From assembly GCF_009707865.1 (NCBI RefSeq), contig NZ_WMBA01000036.1, forward strand, positions 1-64,000: a DNA stretch of 64,000 nt, given 5' to 3'. Below, in pieces: positions 25,032 through 31,925 of this stretch (within the stretch, counting starts at the first letter, position 1; every line of letters starts with the position of its first letter). The position numbers and the translations under genes are program-made. Under the pieces are notes generated by a model, which saw nothing but the letters and a program-made list of their open reading frames with translations, ran no database searches and was not told the origin of the DNA. Source of the stretch: Amycolatopsis pithecellobii. GTDB taxonomy: Bacteria > Actinomycetota > Actinomycetes > Mycobacteriales > Pseudonocardiaceae.

Positions 25032-25957
25032 CTTGCTTGTCCCACACCCCGCTACTGGAACTCGGTGACCAACCGCGCGCCGAGGTCCGCCGGTCACTCG
25101 ACGATGCGATTTCCGAGCTTCGCGAGTTCGTCCTCGCGTATGACCCGACACTCGTCGTGCTGTTCGCTCCCGATCACTACAACGGATTCTTCCACGATTT
25201 GATGCCCCCCTTTTGCGTCGGCTTCGACGCGGTCGCGGTCGGGGACTTCGACAGCCAGGCCGGACCCCTCGATGTGCCGGCCGGCACGGCGGCGAAACTC
25301 GCGCAAGAGGTGATTCACCGGGATATCGACATGGCGATCTCCCGGCGCATGGAGGTCGACCATGGAGCGGTCCAGCCGCTGGAAGTACTGTTCGGCGATA
25401 TTGCCGCCAAGCCGGTCATCCCCATCTTTGTGAACTCGGTTGCCGAACCGTTCACCACGATGCGTCGCATCCGCCTGATGGGTGCGGCTGTCGGCTCCTT
25501 CGTCACGGACCTCACTACCGAGCGGGTGCTGCTCGTCGGATCGGGCGGACTGTCCCACGATCCACCGGTGCCGCGATGGGATACCGCCACCGACGAGCAG
25601 CGGGAGGCGATGCTCGACGGACGACACCCGACCACTGCGGCTCGAGCTGCCCGGCAACAGCGCGTCATCGACACCGCCCGGGCGTTCGCGGCCGGCACGG
25701 CCACCATCAGGGAGTTGAATCCCGCGTGGGACAACGCATTCCTCGACCTTCTCCACCGCAGAGCGCTGTCGGGCGCCGATGCGATGACACCGGATCAGAT
25801 GGCCGGGGATGCCGGGAATTCAGCACACGAGGTCCGCACCTGGTTGGCTGCCTTCAGTGCGCTGAGCACTGCCAGTCCGGCCTATACCGTGCACCAGCGG
25901 TTCTATCGGGCGATCCCGGAATACATCGCCGGCTTCGCTGTTATGGCCGCGCGCTGA
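25016..25957 (+). CDS. mhpB: Class III extradiol dioxygenase (2,3-dihydroxyphenylpropionate 1,2-dioxygenase type)
   Basis: A 313-residue LigB-fold dioxygenase, the size of E. coli MhpB. Iron ligands are visible as His in CLSHTPLLE and His in FAPDHYNGFFHD, with the catalytic His in MEVDHGAVQPLEV. Family blocks VLLVGSGGLSHDPPVP and NPAWDNAFL are conserved. It opens the catecholic ring adjacent to the side chain, using Fe(II) and O2. ATG 25016 with GGAG upstream lies within the end of the hydroxylase gene, so they are translationally coupled. The next gene is 256 bases away with its own promoter element, so this ends the operon. Confidence 0.9.
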   Translation: MGVALACLSHTPLLELGDQPRAEVRRSLDDAISELREFVLAYDPTLVVLFAPDHYNGFFHDLMPPFCVGFDAVAVGDFDSQAGPLDVPAGTAAKLAQEVIHRDIDMAISRRMEVDHGAVQPLEVLFGDIAAKPVIPIFVNSVAEPFTTMRRIRLMGAAVGSFVTDLTTERVLLVGSGGLSHDPPVPRWDTATDEQREAMLDGRHPTTAARAARQQRVIDTARAFAAGTATIRELNPAWDNAFLDLLHRRALSGADAMTPDQMAGDAGNSAHEVRTWLAAFSALSTASPAYTVHQRFYRAIPEYIAGFAVMAAR

Positions 25958-26117
25958 CCCTGACTGAACGACGGTGGGTTGGCGTGGCCTATACGACCGT
26001 GAACACGCTCAATCCGGACGCCTGCCGTGATGCGCGCATAACGGCAGGCGTCAGCCGCGACACGACCGGTGAACACGGTGTTTCCGCGGTGGGTCCGCAG
26101 CCTGCTTATAGTTCTGA

Positions 26118-26175
26118 CCTATAGCTCGGTAGGAAGGGGGTTGTGGACCCGCGGGCTGTCGCGACCGCTAATAGG
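26118..26175 (+). promoter_or_regulatory. Composite regulatory element B upstream of the ABC importer operon
   Basis: CCTATAGCTCGGTAGG (26118-26133), then 10 bases, then TGGACCC (26144-26150), and 19 bases after TGGACC the hexamer TAATAG. This matches the elements at 19547 and 29746 in sequence and spacing. The distance from the dyad to the start codon (80 bases between 26133 and 26214) equals that at 29746-29842, which supports functional conservation. Probable LysR activator site plus promoter. Confidence 0.65.
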
Positions 26176-26213
26176 AGGAATCGTAAGAGCTGATCGACGG
26201 AAGGATATTTCCA

Positions 26214-27116
26214 ATGCGGACCCGCACTCGACTAGCCGCCGGAGCTTTGGGCGCCCTGGCCGCGGTCCTCCTCACCGCCTGCGGCTCTGGATCGACGGCG
26301 TCTTCTCCCACCCCCGCACCGGTCAACGTGTCCCGGATCGCGCAAATCGCCGACCGGCTGCCTGCCGACCTGAAGTCCAAAGGCACGCTGACCATGGTCA
26401 CCGACACCACTGCCGGCCCACCGATTGCCTATAAGACCGACAGCGGGCAGATCGAGGGTATGGAACCCGACCTGGCCAAGGCGGTGGGGTCGGTGCTGGG
26501 CCTGAAGGTGGACGTGGTGAGCGCCAGCTCCACGGCGTTCATCCCCGGGCTTCTGTCCCGCCGGTACGACGTCGCGATGTCGGGAATCGCCGACCTCAAG
26601 TCCCGGGAGGCGCAGGTCAACTTCGTCGACTATTACCAGTCCGGCGTGGCCACGATGGTGCGGGCAGGCTCCGAGGACGGCATCTCCACCAACGACACCC
26701 TGTGCGGCAAGAAGGTCGGCGTCATCGAAGGGTCCTATCAGGAGAACACGATGAAGGAGCAGAACAAGCAGTGCCCGCCCGGGAAACTGATCGACATCCA
26801 GTCCTTTCAGGACGGCAACACGATGCTGCAGGCACTGAGCACCGGCCGAGTCAACGCGGTGCAGGCCAGTAGCGCGAGCGCCGCGTACATGGTCAAGTCG
26901 TCCGCGCAGTTCAAGGTCGTCGGACCGACGCCTATTCTGGGCTACTCGGGCGCCGAGATCGCGAAGGACCGGACGGAGCTGTTCGACGCCTTCACGGCCG
27001 CCATGACCTACCTGCTGGAGAACGGGCAGTACAAGGCCATCCTCGGTGACAAGTGGGGGCAGCCCGAACCGAACCTCGTGACCAGCATTGTCACCAACCA
27101 TGGCCTCAACCGATGA
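26214..27116 (+). CDS. ABC transporter substrate-binding lipoprotein (polar amino acid type)
   Basis: A 300-residue secreted binding protein of SBP family 3. The signal peptide MRTRTRLAAGALGALAAVLL ends in lipobox LLTAC, followed by a Ser/Thr/Pro-rich linker. Family features are GTLTMVTDTTAGPPIAYKTD, IEGMEPDLAKAVGSVLGL, YDVAMSGIADLKSREAQVNF (the G-x-T-x-RE-like ligand loop) and YLLENGQYKAILGDKWG at the C-terminus. It should deliver an amino acid or similar zwitterion to the permease. The stop overlaps a possible permease ATG (ATGA). An identifiable regulatory element lies 81 bases upstream. Confidence 0.92.
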   Translation: MRTRTRLAAGALGALAAVLLTACGSGSTASSPTPAPVNVSRIAQIADRLPADLKSKGTLTMVTDTTAGPPIAYKTDSGQIEGMEPDLAKAVGSVLGLKVDVVSASSTAFIPGLLSRRYDVAMSGIADLKSREAQVNFVDYYQSGVATMVRAGSEDGISTNDTLCGKKVGVIEGSYQENTMKEQNKQCPPGKLIDIQSFQDGNTMLQALSTGRVNAVQASSASAAYMVKSSAQFKVVGPTPILGYSGAEIAKDRTELFDAFTAAMTYLLENGQYKAILGDKWGQPEPNLVTSIVTNHGLNR

Positions 27117-27142
27117 GTCGGCCGACGACCAGGAGTCACCCG

Positions 27143-28021
27143 GTGAGCGACGAGCAGGAGACGACCGAGAGGGTGGAGGGCGCGCTCAAGGTGGTCCCGC
27201 TGCGCCGGCCGTGGCGGTGGGTCGCGGCCGTGGTCGTGCTGGTCCTCGTCGCGATGGCCGCGCATCTGGCGGTGACCAACGAACGGTGGCAGTGGTCCGT
27301 CGTCGGGAGCTACCTCTTCTCGCAGCCGGTGCTCGACGGCGTCCTGCGGACGCTGGAGCTGACCGCTCTTGCCGAGATACTGGGGCTCGCCACCGGTGTC
27401 ACGCTGGCCGTGATGCGGTTGTCCCGTAACCCGATCCTGGCCTGGGCGGCGCGGATCTACATCTGGGTCTTCCGGAGTATCCCGCCACTCGTGCTGATCC
27501 TCGTGGTCTACTTCCTGTCGGCGCTCATCCCGCAGTTGTCGATCGGGATCCCGTTCGGTCCGTCTTTCGTTTCGGTGGAGACCAACCAGGTTGTGACCCA
27601 GCTGGTGGCGGCGGTGACCGCGCTGGGCTTCGCACAGGCGGCCTACATTTCGGAGATCGTGCGCGGGGCGATTCTGTCCATCTCGCCGGGACAGTCCCGT
27701 GCCGCGATGTCGCTGGGCATGCGGCCCGGTCAGATCACCAGGAAGATCATTCTGCCCCAGGCGATGCGGGTCGCCGTGCCGCCGCTGGGCAACGAGGTCA
27801 TCAGCATGCTGAAGAATACTTCGCTGGTGAGCGTCATCGCCTATGCCGAGTTGCTGACGACGGTGCAGCAGATCTACTCCCGTAGTTATCAGCAGATCCC
27901 GCTGCTGGTCGTCGCCTGTCTCTGGTACCTGGCGCTGACCACGGTGGCGACGATCGGGCAGTCCTTTTTGGAACGTCATCTCGGCCGGTCGGCCGCCAGC
28001 GGTGGTGGGAGGGTGCGATGA
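27143..28021 (+). CDS. ABC transporter permease (polar amino acid family)
   Basis: A 292-residue His/Glu/Gln/Arg/opine-type permease with about five membrane segments, starting with WVAAVVVLVLVAMAAHLAVT. The N-terminal TM-Pro domain has VLDGVLRTLELTALAEILGL, and the EAA loop is GAILSISPGQSRAAMSLGMR with the later QAMRVAVPPLGNEVISMLKN. A GTG at 27143 with AGGAG seven bases upstream is taken as the start; an ATG at 27113 overlapping the stop of the binding-protein gene is the alternative, giving 302 residues. Only one permease gene is present, so the inner-membrane channel is probably a homodimer. Confidence 0.9.
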   Translation: MSDEQETTERVEGALKVVPLRRPWRWVAAVVVLVLVAMAAHLAVTNERWQWSVVGSYLFSQPVLDGVLRTLELTALAEILGLATGVTLAVMRLSRNPILAWAARIYIWVFRSIPPLVLILVVYFLSALIPQLSIGIPFGPSFVSVETNQVVTQLVAAVTALGFAQAAYISEIVRGAILSISPGQSRAAMSLGMRPGQITRKIILPQAMRVAVPPLGNEVISMLKNTSLVSVIAYAELLTTVQQIYSRSYQQIPLLVVACLWYLALTTVATIGQSFLERHLGRSAASGGGRVR

Positions 28022-28800
28022 GTGCTCCGGTGAAGCGGCCCATGGTGGAAGCGGTCGAGGTACGGAAGAGGTACCACGGGACCGATGTTCTCCGCGGCGT
28101 CAAGACGAGCGTCGCGGCGGGGCGGGTCCTGTGCATCATCGGTCCTTCCGGCTCGGGCAAGTCGACCTTCCTGCGGTGCATCAACCATCTGGAGCCGATC
28201 GACGGCGGACAGCTACTGGTCGACGGCGAACCGATGGGCTACGAGCGGCGCGGCGATCGACTCTACGAGGTGGGAGCACGCAAGGTTTCGCGCCAGCGGT
28301 CCGAGATCGGCATGGTGTTCCAGCACTTCGAGCTGTTCGCGCACATGACGGCGCTGGAGAACGTGTCGCTGGCGCCCAGACTCGTGCGCGGTCGCGACCG
28401 GGGCCGGGTCGAGCACGATGCGCACGAGCTATTGGCTTCGGTCGGCCTGGCCGACAAGGCGCGTGCCTACCCGAGCCAGCTGTCCGGCGGTCAACAGCAG
28501 CGTGTCGCGATCGCCCGTGCGATGGCGATGCACCCGAAGTTGATGCTGTTCGACGAGCCCACCAGCGCGCTGGACCCCGAACTGGTCGGCGAGGTGCTCG
28601 GCGTCATCCGGCGGCTGGCCGACAGCGGCATGACGATGGTGATCGTGACCCACGAGATGGACTTCGCCCGGCAGATCGGCGACGAGGTCGCGATGTTCGA
28701 CGAAGGCCGGATCATCGAGCAGGGACCGGCCGAGCAGGTGCTGGGATCACCCACTCAGGCCCGCACGCAGGCGTTCCTCGAAAGGTCCGCTACTCGGTGA
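28018..28800 (+). CDS. ABC transporter ATP-binding protein (polar amino acid family)
   Basis: A 260-residue ATPase with Walker A GPSGSGKST, Q-loop GMVFQHFELFAHMTALENV, signature LSGGQQQRVAIARAMA, Walker B LMLFDEPTSALDPE and H-loop IVTHEMDFARQ. It is of the GlnQ/HisP subfamily. The start overlaps the permease stop (ATGA). It completes the three-gene importer, and its stop is only 2 bases from the convergent LysR gene end, so the transcripts overlap. Confidence 0.94.
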   Translation: MSAPVKRPMVEAVEVRKRYHGTDVLRGVKTSVAAGRVLCIIGPSGSGKSTFLRCINHLEPIDGGQLLVDGEPMGYERRGDRLYEVGARKVSRQRSEIGMVFQHFELFAHMTALENVSLAPRLVRGRDRGRVEHDAHELLASVGLADKARAYPSQLSGGQQQRVAIARAMAMHPKLMLFDEPTSALDPELVGEVLGVIRRLADSGMTMVIVTHEMDFARQIGDEVAMFDEGRIIEQGPAEQVLGSPTQARTQAFLERSATR

Positions 28801-28802
28801 CC

Positions 28803-29744
28803 TCACTGCGGCTGCTCGGACTCGGCGATGACGATGTCCGAGCGGCCGAACAGGAGGGCGTCCACAAAGGCCGTCGCCGCCTGGCGCAGCTGGCTGCGGT
28901 GGACGAGGATCATCCGGCTGAGCACCGGCGGGTCCAACCCGACGACGACCGCGCCAAGACGGCCCGCCAGCCGGGCCAGCGACCACGGCAGCAACGTGGC
29001 ACCGACCCCGCTCAGGACGAGCGGCACCATTGATTCGCGGTGCGAGACCTCGGCCGCGATGCGGACGGGCAGGCCGTCGGCGGCGAAATCGTCGATGAGC
29101 TGCCGCACGCGGGTGCCCGGCTCGGTGGCGACGAGCGGCCAGGATGCGAACGAGCTCGGCGTGATCCGGCCGAACGGCTCGGGCACCCTGGCCCCCGGCG
29201 GCAGGACGGCGACCACCTCGTGCAGGCCGAGGCGGTGCACGACCAGCTGGTCCTGGGAGTTCTGTCCGAAATCCTCGACCAGCAGGCCGAGATCCGCTTC
29301 GGTGGCGGAGACGAACCGGCGAATGTCGACCGGATCGTGTTGCAGTACCTGCAATGTCACACCGGGGTACTGCTTCCGGAAGTCGCCGATCAGCATCGCG
29401 AGGGGCTCGGCGGTCAGCGAGGGTGACGTCGCAATCGTGATGTGGCCCGTGGTGAGGTTGGTCCGCGCCTCGACGGCGGCGCGTGCCGACGCCAGGTTGG
29501 CGACGATCTGCCGCGCGACGTCGACCAGGGCGCGTCCCGTGTCGTTCAGGACCAGCCGGCGGCCCACCCGGTTGAAGAGGGGAGCGCCGAAGTCACGTTC
29601 GAGATCGCGAATGGCGAGCGACAGCGATGGCTGGGCGATGCGCAATTGTTCCGCCGCGCGCGTCAGTGTCCCCGCGTCGACCACCGCGAGGAAGTACGCG
29701 AGACGCCGCGCGTCCGGTCCGGCCTGACTTAATTCATATGCCAC
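28803..29744 (-). CDS. LysR-family transcriptional regulator, candidate master of the shared element
   Basis: A 313-residue LTTR: ARRLAYFLAVVDAGTLTRAA, then LRIAQPSLSLAIRDLERDFG and PLFNRVGRRLVLNDTGRAL for the DNA-binding half; TGHITIATSPSLTAEPLAML, LGLLVEDFG and VLSGVGATLLPWSLA for the effector domain. The GTG at 29744 begins only two bases from the CCTAT-N6-GTAGG element, so the message may be leaderless or the true start slightly internal. Divergent from the ComA-like operon and convergent with the importer operon. Both of those, and the distant dehydratase gene, carry the same element, making this protein the obvious candidate regulator, including of itself. Confidence 0.9.
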   Translation of the reverse strand: MAYELSQAGPDARRLAYFLAVVDAGTLTRAAEQLRIAQPSLSLAIRDLERDFGAPLFNRVGRRLVLNDTGRALVDVARQIVANLASARAAVEARTNLTTGHITIATSPSLTAEPLAMLIGDFRKQYPGVTLQVLQHDPVDIRRFVSATEADLGLLVEDFGQNSQDQLVVHRLGLHEVVAVLPPGARVPEPFGRITPSSFASWPLVATEPGTRVRQLIDDFAADGLPVRIAAEVSHRESMVPLVLSGVGATLLPWSLARLAGRLGAVVVGLDPPVLSRMILVHRSQLRQAATAFVDALLFGRSDIVIAESEQPQ

Positions 29745-29745
29745 A

Positions 29746-29804
29746 CCTATAGGTTAGTAGGTTTTCAGTGGTGGACGCAGCAGGCTGCTCGGGCGTCAAT
29801 AGAT
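29746..29804 (+). promoter_or_regulatory. Composite regulatory element C between LysR and the ComA-like operon
   Basis: CCTATAGGTTAGTAGG (29746-29761), 10 bases, then TGGACGC (29772-29778), then CAATAG 19 bases after TGGACG. The upstream TCATATG (29735-29741) matches element A. The divergent LysR start codon is at 29744, so the dyad would cover the regulator's own promoter, as usual for LysR divergons. GTG 29842 of the ComA-like gene is 81 bases from the dyad end, as at element B. Confidence 0.65.
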
Positions 29805-29841
29805 CTGCGAGATGGATTCGGGTGTCTGGAAGGAAAAAACT

Positions 29842-30672
29842 GTGGACACAACTTCGGAAGAACTGCCGTTCGCGGCCTTCGCCGTACCTGAGCGGCCGGG
29901 AAAGCCGAGGACGACCGGCCTGTCGATGATGAGCGACTGGGGTATGGGCCTGGGCAGGCAGGCGGACACCCTGGAGTCGTCGGGCACCTATATCGACTTC
30001 GCGAAAGTCGCCGCCGGGGTGAGCAGGTTCATGCCTCGTGCGGTCCTCTCGCGGAAACTGCGGCTCTACGATGAGCACGCGATTCCGGCATTCCCCGGCG
30101 GCCTGTTCGCCGAGCTGGCGCTGAAACTGGACCGGTTCGAGTCCTTTGTAGATGAAGTGGTCGAACTCGGTTTCCGCGGCGTCGAGATCTCCGACAATCT
30201 CCTCGATCTCGAAGCGGCGGACAAAGCGGCGGCGATCTCCCTGGCCAAATCACGCGGTTTGCTCGTTTTCGGCGAGGTCGGCAAGAAGGTGGGCAAGCTC
30301 GACGACGACACGATCGTCGCGGATGTCGGCACCTGTCTCGATGCGGGCGCGGATTGGGTTTTCCTCGAGGCGTCGGAGCTTTTCGCCGCGGATGACGTCA
30401 GATCGGCACTCGTCGAGCGTCTGGCGTCGACCTTCCCCGTGGACCGTTTGATATTCGAGCTGCCGGTGGTGATCGCACAGGGAGTGACCCGGGACTACAA
30501 GCATTCGATCACCACCTGGCTCGTTCGCGAGCTGGGCACGCAAGTCGGTCTTGCGAACATCGAATGGGACGAGCTTTACGTCACCGAACTCGTCCGGCGC
30601 GGTTTCGCCGGTGACACTTCACATCCGCAGGGGGTTTACCGCATGGCCGGGTTCCGTGATCTCGGTGAATGA
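29842..30672 (+). CDS. ComA-family protein (phosphosulfolactate synthase-like)
   Basis: A 276-residue TIM-barrel protein of the (2R)-phospho-3-sulfolactate synthase family. Diagnostic stretches are GTYIDFAKVAAGVSRFMP, PAFPGGLFAELALKL, ELGFRGVEISDN, GLLVFGEVGKKVG, CLDAGADWVFLEASELF, DRLIFELP, VGLANIEWDEL and LRRGFAGDT-like RRGFAGDTSH. ComA joins sulfite to phosphoenolpyruvate in coenzyme M synthesis; homologues in bacteria and plants have other or unknown roles. GTG 29842 is preferred over ATG 29812 because AAGGA lies seven bases before it. It heads an operon with RidA, a metallo-hydrolase and a serine hydrolase. No other coenzyme M gene is present, so a degradative or non-CoM role is likely; this is inference. 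Confidence 0.85.
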   Translation: MDTTSEELPFAAFAVPERPGKPRTTGLSMMSDWGMGLGRQADTLESSGTYIDFAKVAAGVSRFMPRAVLSRKLRLYDEHAIPAFPGGLFAELALKLDRFESFVDEVVELGFRGVEISDNLLDLEAADKAAAISLAKSRGLLVFGEVGKKVGKLDDDTIVADVGTCLDAGADWVFLEASELFAADDVRSALVERLASTFPVDRLIFELPVVIAQGVTRDYKHSITTWLVRELGTQVGLANIEWDELYVTELVRRGFAGDTSHPQGVYRMAGFRDLGE

Positions 30673-30679
30673 CCGCCGC

Positions 30680-31036
30680 ATGGATCCACGCCTGTCGGGG
30701 ATATCGAGTTCGGTGACCGCCAGTGGCCTCGTCTTCACCGCGGGGCTGGTGTCGCCCGCGGTTCTGGCCGGTGAAACCCGTGATTTCGCCGGACAGGTCG
30801 ATGACGTGCTGGCCTTCCTCGACGAGGTGCTCGCCGAGTGTGGTGTGCATCGCGGGTCGGTGGTGCGCATCGAAGCGTTCCTCGGCGACCGCCGCGACCA
30901 TCCGATCTGGGACGCGAAATTCCGGGAGCGATGGCCGCAGTCCCCGCCGGCGAGAACCACGCTGTCGCTGGATCTCGTTCCCGCGGGAGTGTCGTTCGAA
31001 CTGCAGGCAGTCGCGGTGAAAGGACAGGAATCATGA
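30680..31036 (+). CDS. RidA-family (YjgF/UK114) protein
   Basis: A 118-residue protein with the RidA core: ASGLVFTAGLVSPAVLAGET, QVDDVLAFLDEVLAECGV, SVVRIEAFLGDRRDHPIWDA and PARTTLSLDLVPAGVSFELQ. The arginine that binds the 2-imino-acid carboxylate (in PPARTTL) is conserved. RidA deaminases hydrolyse reactive enamine/imine intermediates released by PLP dehydratases, which fits the co-regulated serine/threonine-dehydratase-like enzyme at 19680. Starts at ATG 30680 (or in-frame GTG 30665 overlapping the previous stop). The end overlaps the next ATG. Confidence 0.88.
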   Translation: MDPRLSGISSSVTASGLVFTAGLVSPAVLAGETRDFAGQVDDVLAFLDEVLAECGVHRGSVVRIEAFLGDRRDHPIWDAKFRERWPQSPPARTTLSLDLVPAGVSFELQAVAVKGQES

Positions 31037-31911
31037 CCAACGTTCACATTCTCGGCTCGGGCACACCCACCCCCACTCCGGACCGGTTCGGCAGCAGCTA
31101 CGTCGTCGAGACCGGGGGCGAGCTGGTCATGTTCGACTGCGGCCCCGCGGCGACGCAGAAGTTCGCTCGCGCCGGCCTCGGCATTCTCGACCTGTCGGCG
31201 ACGTTCCTCACCCATCACCACTACGACCACGCCGTCGACCTGCCATGCCTGCTCCTCGTGCGGTGGGACCAGGCCGTCAACGACACGCCTCCGATGATGG
31301 TGTGCGGTCCTCAGCCCACCACGGCGATCGTCGACGAACTGGTCGGCACCAACGGCGTTTTTCGCCGCGATATCCGCGCCCGGATCGAGCATCCGGCCAG
31401 CCAGAAGACCTTCGAAATGCGCGGCGGCGTGCTTCCCCGGCCCTGGCCCGACTTCCGGACCCGCGACCTGGAGCCCGGCGACACCGTCGACGGGGGTGCC
31501 TGGAGCGTGAGCATGGCCCGGGCCGCCCATGTGCAGCCGTATCTCGACTCGCTGGCCTACCGCATCGAGACACCGGACGGCAGTGTTGTCATCACCGGGG
31601 ACACCGCGCCGTGCGAGGAAGTGGTCACACTGGCCAAGGACGCGGACATGATGTTGTGCTGTTGCTGGGATCACCAGGACGGGAGCGAGCACATCGACGA
31701 GTGCGTCGCCGAGGGGATGGTCGGCACGATGTGCGGACCGGAGGAGGCCGCGCGGATGGCGAAGGAAGCCGGTGTCGGCAAGCTGGTCCTGGTGCACTCG
31801 ACGCCGAGCATTGCGCAATCGGAGCCGGCGGCACGTGCCGTTCGGGTCGCCGAGGGCATCTTCGGCGGGCCGGTGGTCTTCGCCCATGAAGGACTTCGGC
31901 TCAGCCTTTGA
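31033..31911 (+). CDS. Metallo-beta-lactamase-fold hydrolase (RNase Z/arylsulfatase-like group)
   Basis: A 292-residue MBL-fold enzyme. It has VHILGSGTPTPTPDRFGSSY at the N-terminus, the metal motif LTHHHYDHAVD (HxHxDH), a further His in ARAAHVQPYLDSLAYRIE, the bridging Asp in VVITGDTAPCEE, and the terminal His in LVLVHSTPS. The GxGxPxP...R opening is typical of the RNase Z-like/ElaC-like or arylsulfatase/phosphodiesterase group rather than beta-lactamases. ATG 31033 overlaps the RidA stop. Likely role: hydrolysis of an ester, lactone or sulfate in the pathway served by the operon; the substrate is unknown. Confidence 0.87.
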   Translation: MTNVHILGSGTPTPTPDRFGSSYVVETGGELVMFDCGPAATQKFARAGLGILDLSATFLTHHHYDHAVDLPCLLLVRWDQAVNDTPPMMVCGPQPTTAIVDELVGTNGVFRRDIRARIEHPASQKTFEMRGGVLPRPWPDFRTRDLEPGDTVDGGAWSVSMARAAHVQPYLDSLAYRIETPDGSVVITGDTAPCEEVVTLAKDADMMLCCCWDHQDGSEHIDECVAEGMVGTMCGPEEAARMAKEAGVGKLVLVHSTPSIAQSEPAARAVRVAEGIFGGPVVFAHEGLRLSL

Positions 31912-31925
31912 GAAGGGACAGGTCA

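Noticed and set aside
23808-25151. A 447-residue open frame antisense to the mhpA-like gene
   Set aside because: A typical GC-rich antisense shadow: no domain, and the sense protein is unmistakable.
29812-29841. ATG 29812 as start of the ComA-like gene
   Set aside because: GTG 29842 has AAGGA at ideal spacing, and its distance from the regulatory element equals that of the importer operon; ATG 29812 lacks a ribosome binding site.
30619-31887. A 422-residue open frame antisense to the RidA and MBL-fold genes
   Set aside because: The opposite strand encodes clear RidA and HxHxDH hydrolase motifs; the antisense product has none.
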